Shown: in pieces, positions 1 through 7,235 of the stretch
How positions within the stretch are numbered: position 1 is the stretch's first letter
Layout of the letters: every line of letters starts with the position of its first letter
Source: Bacteroidia bacterium
GTDB taxonomy: Bacteria > Bacteroidota > Bacteroidia > J057
Assembly: GCA_030430205.1 (NCBI GenBank)
Contig: JAUIGE010000037.1
Span: 1 to 62,589, forward strand
Direction of reading: 5' to 3'
DNA: 62,589 nucleotides
Translations under genes and position numbers: made by a program
Notes under the pieces: generated by a model
What the model was told of the DNA's origin: nothing
Seen by the model: the letters and a program-made list of their open reading frames with translations, nothing else
Database searches by the model: none

Positions 1-360
1 TCAAATAACTTTTACTCTTGCGAGTCTTTTTCTTTTTTTAGCCCTGTTTTTCAAAGGCGAGTGCAAATATCTAACTCTTTTTCGTAACCACCAAATCTTT
101 CTTCACTTTTTCTGAAATTTCTTTCAAACCCCTCCGCATCACTTGCACTACTTCCGAAGGGGACGACAAAGGTCTACAAGCTTTCACTATTATCCAAACT
201 CACAACCACTTTTGTTTTCCACATAAAAAAAATATTTGAGGAGGTGGATTTTTAAAAAAGAGCTCTTTTTTGTGGAAAACTGGAAGGAAATGTAAAAATG
301 TGATTTTTCTAGAAAAAGGACTTTGAAGTTAGGCGATTCTCAATTTAAAAGCAAGCCTCT
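1..360. other. Non-coding AT-rich region at left edge
   Basis: No credible reading frame is present. The stretch is very rich in A and T. It contains GTTTTCCACA at 214-223 and the same ten bases inverted at 271-280, and between them a perfect 18-bp palindrome at 254-271 (AAAAAAGAGCTCTTTTTT). The ten-base units resemble DnaA boxes (TTATCCACA) with one mismatch, but two such sites are not enough to call an origin. It could equally be the promoter region of a gene beyond the left edge. Confidence 0.5.
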
Positions 361-1029
361 TTACTTCATGTAAGCAAGAAATTTTCTTTTTACAATTGGT
401 AGTAAACTTGATTCTAAAGGGAAAGTTTCTCCGGAAAAAACCAAAAAAGTTGCGGGGTTGGGCAATTGGGTCCGTGTTTTTATCAAACTTCTTTTGATGT
501 TTTCATAGGTATTGGCAATACTTAGGGCAAATTGATCAATGTAGGTGAGAGAAATTCCCTGGTAATTGGCTTCAATATTTTCAAAAAAAACAATTTTGTA
601 CTCAAAAGCGCTTACTTCCTTTTGTTTATTTACCCTGATCAAAACATATCCTTCCTTTTTATATAAGGGAGAGATGCCGATGGGTTCAATGGTCAGCTGT
701 TGTTCGATGAAATCGTAGATGTCTTTTCCCTCCTCTATATGGTGTTTGAAATTTGGAAGGGCATATTCTACGATGGCCTCGATTTCATTGAGTACCTCGC
801 TCATGTTAGTTGGGAATTGATTGAGCAATAGTTGGCGGTTTTGCTGGAAATCTGCCAGGTTATTATAATGGTGAATAAGTTCCTGAAAAGAAGGGTATAG
901 CTTCACTTGTCTGAATTCCCTATTTACATATTGTAAGTATGCCAGCAATATGTACTTCTTGTACTCGAAGTCGAGGGTTCCTTCAATAAACCAATCGTTG
1001 CTAAGTTTCTTCATGTCTATATTATACAC
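361..1029 (-). CDS. Conserved hypothetical protein, 222 aa
   Basis: This is an intact reading frame of 222 residues with no signal peptide and no membrane segment, so the product is probably cytoplasmic. The N-terminal part (DWFIEGTLDFEYKKYILLAY) is aromatic and looks helical; the C-terminal part looks mixed alpha/beta. I do not recognise a named family or catalytic motif, although the opening resembles a hypothetical protein seen in other Bacteroidota. It reads leftward and is separated from the acyl-CoA dehydrogenase gene by 126 bases that contain that gene's terminator, so it probably has its own promoter. The gene is more AT-rich than the genes to its right. No function is assigned. Confidence 0.75.
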   Translation of the reverse strand: MYNIDMKKLSNDWFIEGTLDFEYKKYILLAYLQYVNREFRQVKLYPSFQELIHHYNNLADFQQNRQLLLNQFPTNMSEVLNEIEAIVEYALPNFKHHIEEGKDIYDFIEQQLTIEPIGISPLYKKEGYVLIRVNKQKEVSAFEYKIVFFENIEANYQGISLTYIDQFALSIANTYENIKRSLIKTRTQLPNPATFLVFSGETFPLESSLLPIVKRKFLAYMK

Positions 1030-1079
1030 TTACTTTTTATGTGCTCCCCATTTGTCAGTTTAAGTTAAAAGAAATGGGA

Positions 1080-1119
1080 TAAAAAGAAAAGCCGTTAACA
1101 CATGAAAGTGCTAACGGCT
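1080..1119 (-). terminator. Terminator of the acyl-CoA dehydrogenase gene
   Basis: Arms AGCCGTTA (1090-1097) and TAACGGCT (1112-1119) form an 8-bp stem, extended by CAC/GTG after one mismatch, around ATGAAA. Read on the minus strand the stem is followed by a U-rich tract, which fits an intrinsic terminator just downstream of the stop at 1156. Confidence 0.8.
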
Positions 1120-1155
1120 GTAAGCGTATAAATTGAAAGTGGTTGTAAGTCGTAT

Positions 1156-2316
1156 TTAAGCGAGTTGCTGTTCGGCTCGCTTCATGATGCTGCGTGCGAT
1201 CACGATACGCTGAATCTCACTGGTGCCTTCATAGATCTCCGTAATTTTAGCATCGCGAAGGAATCGCTCTACATGATATTCTTTTACATAGCCGTTGCCG
1301 CCATATACTTGAATGGCCTCCGAAGCGCACTTCATGGCAACTTGCGAAGCATACAATTTGGCCATAGCGGCATACTCTGTATAATCCTGCCCTGCATCTT
1401 TGGCGGCTGCGGCCCGCAGCACCAGCATCCTTGCAGCTTCTACCTCTGTGGCCATATCGGCCAGTTTGAACTGAATCGCCTGGTGATTGATGATTTCGGT
1501 TCCGAAAGATTTGCGGATGCGCGCATATTCCAATGCTCTTTCCAAGGAGCCGGAGGCAATCCCCAGGGCCTGTGAGGCAATGCCGATACGGCCCCCATTG
1601 AGGGTATTCATAGCGAATTTGAAGCCGAAGCCATCATCGCCGATGCGATTTGCTTTGGGCACCTTGACGTCATTGAAGTTGAGAGAGTGGGTATCAGAAC
1701 CTCTGATGCCCAGTTTGTCCTCTTTGGGACCGATCTCAAAGCCTTCCATGCCTTTCTCTATGATCAGGCAGTTGATGCCTTTATGTCTTTTTTCTACATC
1801 AGTCTGCGCCATTACCAGGTAAACATCCGAACGTCCCCCATTGGTGATCCAGTTTTTGGTGCCATTTACGAGGTAGTGATCGCCCATATCAATGGCTGTT
1901 GTGCGCTGCTGAGTAGCATCACTACCAGCTTCAGGCTCTGAAAGACAGAAAGCACCCACATACTCGCCTGTAGCAAGTTTAGTCAGGTATTTTTGTTTTT
2001 GTTCTTCATTAGCAAACTTTTCCAATCCCCAGTTAACCAGGGAATTTTGAACAGAAACCATAACGGAAGCAGAAGCATCCCATTTGGAGAGTTCTTCCAT
2101 GACAAGGACATAGGAAATGGTATCCATGCCTCCTCCATTATAATTCGGAGAAACCATCATGCCCAAAAAGCCCATTTCTCCCATCTGGCGGGTAAGTTCA
2201 ACTGGGAATGTCTGGGTTCTGTCCCGCTCGATAACACCAGGTTTGAGGGCATTTTCGGCGAATTCGCGGGCGGCTTGCTGAATCAGGGTATGCTCTTCAG
2301 TGAGTTGAAAATTCAT
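1156..2316 (-). CDS. Acyl-CoA dehydrogenase (short-chain type)
   Basis: FAD enzyme of fatty-acid and branched-chain amino-acid breakdown that oxidises an acyl-CoA to the trans-2-enoyl-CoA and passes electrons to electron-transfer flavoprotein. Its 386 residues match the usual length for short-chain or butyryl-CoA dehydrogenases. The three domains are in order: N-terminal helices (about 1-120), a beta domain with the flavin-contacting stretch FCLSEPEAGSDA (about 123), and the C-terminal helical domain with GGNGYVKEYHVERFLRDAK and the IYEGTSEIQ segment carrying the expected catalytic glutamate. The start ATG is followed directly by the conserved MNFQLTEEH. The exact chain length of the substrate cannot be read from the sequence. 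It is transcribed alone, with a candidate promoter element at 2357-2364 and a terminator downstream. Confidence 0.95.
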   Translation of the reverse strand: MNFQLTEEHTLIQQAAREFAENALKPGVIERDRTQTFPVELTRQMGEMGFLGMMVSPNYNGGGMDTISYVLVMEELSKWDASASVMVSVQNSLVNWGLEKFANEEQKQKYLTKLATGEYVGAFCLSEPEAGSDATQQRTTAIDMGDHYLVNGTKNWITNGGRSDVYLVMAQTDVEKRHKGINCLIIEKGMEGFEIGPKEDKLGIRGSDTHSLNFNDVKVPKANRIGDDGFGFKFAMNTLNGGRIGIASQALGIASGSLERALEYARIRKSFGTEIINHQAIQFKLADMATEVEAARMLVLRAAAAKDAGQDYTEYAAMAKLYASQVAMKCASEAIQVYGGNGYVKEYHVERFLRDAKITEIYEGTSEIQRIVIARSIMKRAEQQLA

Positions 2317-2356
2317 AGTATATCGCGTGTTCTATAGTTGAATAAAAAAATGCGCA

Positions 2357-2364
2357 CAAAGATA
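2357..2364 (-). promoter_or_regulatory. -7 element upstream of acyl-CoA dehydrogenase
   Basis: On the minus strand this reads TATCTTTG, an exact match to the Bacteroidota -7 consensus TAnnTTTG, about 41 nt before the start codon. I do not find a TTG at the expected -33 distance, so the call rests on one box. Confidence 0.45.
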
Positions 2365-2368
2365 GTAA

Positions 2369-3148
2369 TTAGTTTGTAGTTATCCCCTTTGCTTCCTGCC
2401 AGAAGCTTTCCATCTCTTCGAGCTTCATATCCTGCAAGGATCTGTTTTGGTTGATGGCTTGCTGCTCGACATATTCAAATCGAGATTTGAACTTGAGGTT
2501 GGTTTTGGCGAGGGCATCCTCAGGGTTGATGCCTTTGAAACGGCAATAGTTGACCAGGCTGAAAAGGACATCGCCCATTTCGGCTTCCTTATCCTTTATA
2601 TTGGTTGCGTTTTCAAATTCCATTACCTCCTCTTTTACCTTTTCCCATACATCATCTTCATGTTCCCAGTCAAAGCCTACATTGGCGGCTTTTTCCTGCA
2701 TGCGCATGGCTTTGATAAGAGAGGGCAAATGTTCAGGAACCCCATCCAGGGTACGTTTGTCTTTCTTCTTTCCTTTGTTTTCCTCTGCCTTGATGAGCTC
2801 CCAATTGATGGCGACTTGCTCAGGGGTATCTGCCGCCGCAGGACCATATATATGTGGATGGCGGCGAATGAGTTTTTCACTCAGGGATTCGATCACCTGT
2901 TTCAGCGTGAATTTTTGTTTTTCTTCCCCCAGACGTGTATAAAAAAGTACATGGAGTAAAAGGTCGCCAAGCTCTACCTTTATCTCTTCATAATCGTTTT
3001 TGAGGATAGCATCCGCCAACTCATAGGTTTCTTCTATGGTCAGATGCCGCAGGCTTTCCTTGGTCTGGACACGGTCCCAGGGGCATTTTTCGCGCAGCTC
3101 AGCTATGATTTCGTGCAGGCGTTCGAAGGCAACAAGGGTATCATTCAT
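2369..3148 (-). CDS. mazG: Nucleoside triphosphate pyrophosphohydrolase MazG
   Basis: Hydrolyses (d)NTPs to the monophosphate and pyrophosphate, a house-cleaning and stress-related cytoplasmic activity. Two MazG folds are visible. The first contains CPWDRVQTKESLRHLTIEETY, where the EETYE glutamates bind magnesium. The second, in the C-terminal half, contains VKEEVMEFE and EAEMGDVLFSLVNYCR with the paired EExxE/ExxD pattern. From this start the protein has 259 residues, the usual two-domain length. I chose the ATG at 3148 because the family begins just before this helix. Two more in-frame ATGs (3169, 3193) lie upstream, but the codons between 3148 and 3169 are made of a 7-bp repeat and look non-conserved. 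The gene is divergent from the outer-membrane protein gene at 3223. Confidence 0.93.
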   Translation of the reverse strand: MNDTLVAFERLHEIIAELREKCPWDRVQTKESLRHLTIEETYELADAILKNDYEEIKVELGDLLLHVLFYTRLGEEKQKFTLKQVIESLSEKLIRRHPHIYGPAAADTPEQVAINWELIKAEENKGKKKDKRTLDGVPEHLPSLIKAMRMQEKAANVGFDWEHEDDVWEKVKEEVMEFENATNIKDKEAEMGDVLFSLVNYCRFKGINPEDALAKTNLKFKSRFEYVEQQAINQNRSLQDMKLEEMESFWQEAKGITTN

Positions 3149-3196
3149 CGTTTTTGGTTTTTCGTTCATCGTTAATAATTCGCAGATTAGCACATT
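3146..3196. repeat. 7-bp then 8-bp short tandem repeats at mazG start
   Basis: Positions 3149-3176 read as imperfect 7-mers (CGTTTTT, GGTTTTT, CGTTCAT, CGTTAAT), followed at 3181-3196 by two 8-mers (CGCAGATT, AGCACATT). The same two classes recur elsewhere in the window. Here they fill the space between two divergent genes and supply possible extra start codons for mazG. Confidence 0.55.
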
Positions 3197-3222
3197 GGCA
3201 AAATAGCATATTTTCTTGCTTC

Positions 3223-5145
3223 ATGATAAAAAAATGGTCGTACTGTTGTTTGTTCATCCTTTTAATCAAGGGAGGAGAACTGTATGCCCAGCAGCCCAAT
3301 TTGCAATTGGCTTTTTCCCGTCAAAATAATTTCTCCTATTCTACCCAGCTCGATTTTGCTTACGAATTGCAAAAAGGCCACTACCGGCTCGATTTGTCAT
3401 TTCACCATGACCATCTGTTAAATAGTGCCAGGCAGGACAATCCTTTTGTTCAATTCTATATTCGCAGCAATATCTGGCAGTACTATGACCTCTCCAGGCG
3501 CTTCGCCCTGGCTTCCTGGATCGAGTCCGATCAGTTTTTACATACCCAGAACCAGCGATACAGTCTGTATGTTGGGGCTGAATACAAGCCCGTCCCCCAA
3601 GTGCGGATCGTTCCTTTGCTGGGCTACAGCTGGGATTATCGTGATGGGCTGTTGGATCAGGGCATATCTCCGGCCTTGAAGGTGGATATTCGCCATAAGT
3701 GGGAGGATGGACTAAGTACACAAACAGATGTGTTGGTGCGCTATAAGGACATTTCCCCCCGCCAGCAGCGGAATATACATGTGAGAAGCGAGTGGGCTTA
3801 TGCTTTTGAAGACCAGGCTCAAATCAGTTTTGGGTTGAAGGCCGGCAGCAATGAAATCGATGATTATCGATCCGGTTCGGTGGAAAGAATCATTTCCGAC
3901 ACGCTGAATCCCGTACTTCGTATGCGCAATAAACTCTTGCCGGGATTGTTTTGGGAAACGGAAAACCAAATGTTGCTTACAAAGAGGAGCTTTTTGTATG
4001 AGCCTTTTGCTGCGAATGAAGCTGAATTTAACTCCCTGCGCTTTGGACAAACGGAGTTTTATACTTTGCAAAAGATCGCGTATGCTAAAAAACGATTGAG
4101 GGCTTATTTTTCATACGAGTATGAATACATTGTCAGGCGCTATGATTTGCAAAATTCGCTGCAGCTCAGCGAAACGGATTTTGAACGCCTGCGCGATCGC
4201 GAGAAGCAAAAGGATTATCTGCGAAATCTGAATGCCTTTGAACTTTTTGTAGATTATCAACTAACCCAACGGCACCAACTGCGCCTGCAAGGCAGCAATC
4301 GCTACCTGCAGTATGACACGCCCAGCGAGGAGAGTTATGACGATCATGATGAATTGAACTATGGCCTGGGCCTGGAGTGGAAAACGCGATGGTCGCGAAA
4401 ATTTCAGACACGCTATAAACTCAGCGGACAGCAGAGGCAATATGCTTTTTTGTTTAAAGAGCGCAGCCAGGATAACTACACCCAGCGAGCCTTGCGGCTC
4501 GAATTTGGCTTCCAGTGGGAGCCGCTTCCCCGCCTCAGCCTGAAAGGCGAGCAGGACCTATACGTCACCTACAATGTCAAAGACTTTGAGGACCGCAACC
4601 GCACCGATCGCTCTACGCGCAACCTCGAATCGCGCTTCGAAGCGCGCTATAAACCCCATTCAAAATGGGATGTTCAGCTCTCCTACTACCGGAAGGAAAC
4701 CCATGTTTCCTATCTCAATTGGGAGCTTTTTACCGAGACTACCCTCGATACCAACCGCATCCAGATCCTGGAAATCAGCAATTCCCTGCAGATGAAGTCG
4801 CCCTGGAAAAAGGCCCGCCTTTTTGCCGAATTAGGCTACAAGCATTTTGAGCAGTCGCGCTTTCAAAATACGGCCATGCTGGATTTGGAAAATAAATTGG
4901 TGCCCATCAATCTGCGTAACCGCACGATACAGACCGGACCCCAAACGGGCATGCGCCTGATGCTTCGCGGGGGAGCGGGCATCGAGTTTTCGGTCTGGTG
5001 GCAATACCAGGTGCAGGATTTTCGATTTGATGTGGTCGAGCGCTTCCTGACGCTTTCCGCCAGTTATAGGCAGAAAGACCTCGAAGAGGTGAAAACAGCC
5101 TTTCGGCCTTTTGTGAATCTCCGGGCGAATTTGGTGATTCGGTAG
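3223..5145 (+). CDS. Putative outer-membrane beta-barrel protein, 640 aa
   Basis: The product begins with a clear signal peptide (basic MIKKW, a hydrophobic core, cleavage near YAQQ). I chose the ATG at 3223 because upstream in-frame codons precede it with unrelated sequence. The mature part alternates polar and hydrophobic residues and is rich in aromatic residues, arginine and glutamine, with many short strands such as YRLDLSFHHDHL and ARLFAELGYKHF; this is the pattern of a large outer-membrane barrel. No plug domain, TonB box or catalytic motif is seen. I do not recognise a named family. Transport, assembly scaffold or structural roles are all possible. It converges on the T9SS protein at 5251 across a repeat. 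Confidence 0.75.
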   Translation: MIKKWSYCCLFILLIKGGELYAQQPNLQLAFSRQNNFSYSTQLDFAYELQKGHYRLDLSFHHDHLLNSARQDNPFVQFYIRSNIWQYYDLSRRFALASWIESDQFLHTQNQRYSLYVGAEYKPVPQVRIVPLLGYSWDYRDGLLDQGISPALKVDIRHKWEDGLSTQTDVLVRYKDISPRQQRNIHVRSEWAYAFEDQAQISFGLKAGSNEIDDYRSGSVERIISDTLNPVLRMRNKLLPGLFWETENQMLLTKRSFLYEPFAANEAEFNSLRFGQTEFYTLQKIAYAKKRLRAYFSYEYEYIVRRYDLQNSLQLSETDFERLRDREKQKDYLRNLNAFELFVDYQLTQRHQLRLQGSNRYLQYDTPSEESYDDHDELNYGLGLEWKTRWSRKFQTRYKLSGQQRQYAFLFKERSQDNYTQRALRLEFGFQWEPLPRLSLKGEQDLYVTYNVKDFEDRNRTDRSTRNLESRFEARYKPHSKWDVQLSYYRKETHVSYLNWELFTETTLDTNRIQILEISNSLQMKSPWKKARLFAELGYKHFEQSRFQNTAMLDLENKLVPINLRNRTIQTGPQTGMRLMLRGGAGIEFSVWWQYQVQDFRFDVVERFLTLSASYRQKDLEEVKTAFRPFVNLRANLVIR

Positions 5146-5241
5146 GAGAGCAGAGAGCAGAGAATAGAGAGCAGAGAGCAGAGAGCAGAGAGCAGAGAGC
5201 AGAGAGCAGAGAATAGAGAGCAGAGAGCAGAGAGCAGAGAG
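5146..5241. repeat. GA-rich 7-bp tandem repeat between convergent genes
   Basis: About thirteen imperfect copies of AGAGAGC, with AGAGAAT variants, run from the stop codon of the barrel protein to within ten bases of the stop of the facing T9SS gene. There are no spacers. One strand is almost all purine, so the DNA could adopt unusual structure. It belongs to the same 7-bp class as the repeats at 43104, 51594 and 55981. Confidence 0.9.
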
Positions 5242-5250
5242 GGGGATTTG

Positions 5251-6540
5251 CTAGTTTTTTATGAATCGCTTTGCGATTTGTTTTCCCTGCGCATCGCGCA
5301 GGCGGAGGATGTAGATTCCTTTGGGTAGCTGAGCTACAGGCAAATTATACTGGTTTTGTCCCTGGATGGAGATGGGCTGGATCAGTTGTTTACCCATTAA
5401 GTCAAAGACTGATAGGCTTATCCGGGAAGAGGCATACTGCCAGTTGATCTGGAGGTTTTCGGAAACGGGGTTAGGGAAGATTTGAAGGCCATCGGCCTGT
5501 AACTGCTGGTCTACAGCAGTGATGTCGACGCCGACACCCTGGCGGATACAAAAGGTATCATTGGCGCTATTTTGGTCGCCGGGCCAATCTGTCCAGAGAC
5601 ATATATAATAGACTTTATTTCCTGATGGGGATTTCCAGCTTTTTTTCAGTTTAAAACGCAGGGTATCGTTGGGTGCGATGTTGAAATCGAGGGAATCGTT
5701 GAGGAAGATGGTCTCCAGGACGGCTGCGCCGCCATTGACGGAATAGGCGATTTTGAGTCCATCGTCACCAGAGATGGTGACTGTGTCAGCGCCATAGTTG
5801 CGGATGCCTCCGGTAAAAAAGGTGGAGTCACCGGGATCTATGTCAAACATTTCAACAGGGTGAACACCCAGGTCTTCATTTTCTACTTCGGCGATGCGGA
5901 TGTCGTCGAGGACGAGCATGAATTTGTTCAGCGAAGTATGGCGAAAAGCGATATATGCCTGCTTGTTTTTGTATTTGCCTCCGGCTACATCTGAAAGATT
6001 CACTGAGCGATAATTGATGAAAAAGCCTTCCTGCTTTACGAGAGTGAGGGTGTCGAAATTTTGTAAAATATCATCGGGGCCTGAAGGCGCATCCAGCGAG
6101 ATAAGTACCTCATAGCTTTCCGCAAAAAAGCGATCCTGAGAGTAAGCAAACCATGAAAAGCAGGTGTTGTTTCCTACCTGAGTAGCAGGTAAAATAAGCC
6201 AGTCATCAGCAGCTATGCTGTCGTTGTCATACCAGGAAGGAGAAGCGATGGAGGTATTGCCGGCAGTTTTGAAATCACGGATGATGTGCCAGCCTTTCTT
6301 ATATAGGGTGTCGATTTGTGGCGCGAGATTTTGATTATCAATGTCTCTGACTTTCCATCCCACAGGCAGGCTGCCTGCCGAGAAGCCTTCATAGAGTGTG
6401 GCGCTACCGCCACAGGGAAACATACGAAGGGCCTGCGGCTCCGCAGGTGCCGGAAAGCCGGAACGGCTGTGGAATTGGGCAACAAGAAAATTGCTTGTCA
6501 GCAAAAGGGAAAGAAGAAAAAGTCCAGGCTTTTTATACAT
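5251..6540 (-). CDS. Secreted T9SS protein with choice-of-anchor J domain
   Basis: A signal peptide (MYKKPG, hydrophobic LFLLSLLL, cleavage near LVAQ) is followed at about residues 50-215 by a jelly-roll domain of the cleaved-adhesin / choice-of-anchor J type (LYEGFSAGSLPVGWKV near its start, LVLDDIRIAEV at its end). A beta-rich stretch follows. The last 75 residues are a T9SS type A sorting domain (LQIFPNPVSENLQINW, then GIYILRL and a basic end). The protein is therefore expected to cross the outer membrane by T9SS and stay on the surface or be released. Carbohydrate or adhesive binding is suggested only by the jelly-roll type. An alternative in-frame ATG five codons upstream (6555) is possible. 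No neighbour indicates a pathway. Confidence 0.88.
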   Translation of the reverse strand: MYKKPGLFLLSLLLTSNFLVAQFHSRSGFPAPAEPQALRMFPCGGSATLYEGFSAGSLPVGWKVRDIDNQNLAPQIDTLYKKGWHIIRDFKTAGNTSIASPSWYDNDSIAADDWLILPATQVGNNTCFSWFAYSQDRFFAESYEVLISLDAPSGPDDILQNFDTLTLVKQEGFFINYRSVNLSDVAGGKYKNKQAYIAFRHTSLNKFMLVLDDIRIAEVENEDLGVHPVEMFDIDPGDSTFFTGGIRNYGADTVTISGDDGLKIAYSVNGGAAVLETIFLNDSLDFNIAPNDTLRFKLKKSWKSPSGNKVYYICLWTDWPGDQNSANDTFCIRQGVGVDITAVDQQLQADGLQIFPNPVSENLQINWQYASSRISLSVFDLMGKQLIQPISIQGQNQYNLPVAQLPKGIYILRLRDAQGKQIAKRFIKN

Positions 6541-6650
6541 AATCAGCGATCTCATAATAAAGGAAAAACGAAAAACGAAGTAAGTTTTGTCAAATGAACA
6601 AGGAACGAAAAACGAGACGAACTAACTTCTGGCTTCGTTGCTTATCAAAT

Positions 6651-6688
6651 GCAAAAAAACTCAAATTACTGAAGCGTAATTTGAGTTT
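6651..6688 (-). terminator. Terminator of rpmB
   Basis: A perfect 13-bp stem (6657-6669 with 6676-6688) closes on the loop TGAAGC. On the minus strand it is followed by a run of Ts at 6651-6656. It lies 26 bases past the rpmB stop codon. Confidence 0.85.
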
Positions 6689-6714
6689 ATCTTGAATTTA
6701 CAAGCGTGAAAGCA

Positions 6715-6951
6715 TTACACTTTCTTTCCGTTGGCGCGCATTTCTTTTACCACGGCAGTGATGCCGTTTTTGTTGATGGTCCGAAGGGCGCTGGCAGAAA
6801 CCTTCAAGGTCACCCAACGATCTTCTTCTGGTAAGTAGAAACGCTTTTTCAGCAAATTCGGAAGGAATTTGCGGCGTGTTTTATTGTTAGCGTGGGAAAC
6901 GTTATTTCCCGCCAAAGGTCTTTTTCCGGTTACTTCACAAACTCTAGCCAT
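6715..6951 (-). CDS. rpmB: 50S ribosomal protein L28
   Basis: Small basic protein of the large ribosomal subunit. All 78 residues fit the family: it opens with [20 protein letters not shown], continues with [10 protein letters not shown] and ends in a lysine-rich tail. The length and start are unambiguous. It stands alone here, without rpmG (L33), which often accompanies it in other bacteria. It has its own candidate promoter at 6983-7013 and a strong terminator at 6651-6688, so it is probably a single-gene transcription unit. Confidence 0.98.
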   Translation of the reverse strand: MARVCEVTGKRPLAGNNVSHANNKTRRKFLPNLLKKRFYLPEEDRWVTLKVSASALRTINKNGITAVVKEMRANGKKV

Positions 6952-6982
6952 GATGATTTCTTTTGTTTCAAAAATGGGAGTG

Positions 6983-7013
6983 CAAATTTGGGTAATAAAT
7001 GGGGGAAATGCAA
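6983..7013 (-). promoter_or_regulatory. Candidate promoter of rpmB
   Basis: On the minus strand TTG (7011-7013) is followed by 20 bases and CAAATTTG (6983-6990). Spacing and the TTTG half fit the Bacteroidota promoter pattern; the leading TA of the -7 box is not kept. The box ends 31 bases before the start codon. Confidence 0.45.
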
Positions 7014-7030
7014 AGGGGGCGTGGGGAATT

Positions 7031-7062
7031 AGCAGATTAGCAGATTCGTAGATTAGCAGATG
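7031..7062. repeat. 8-bp tandem repeat (AGCAGATT type)
   Basis: Four 8-mers in a row: AGCAGATT, AGCAGATT, CGTAGATT, AGCAGATG. It lies in the gap between rpmB and the secreted protein at 7236. Related 8-mers occur at 3181, 42094, 48533 and 56821. Confidence 0.8.
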
Positions 7063-7235
7063 AGTTGTTTGTAATTTACTTTTTGTAATAAAAATAAAAT
7101 GTAAGCAATTGATATATAACTACTTGTATGTTTTTTGTTTTTGTTTATCCATTTATTTATTGAGAAAAGTGCCTTTGGGAAAGCTTGTCATATACATGAA
7201 ATTTGTAGCATGTCCTTTAACTCAATATCAGATTT

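Noticed and set aside
1-360. Replication origin
   Set aside because: Two one-mismatch DnaA-like boxes and a palindrome are too little; no dnaA or GC-skew evidence in the window.
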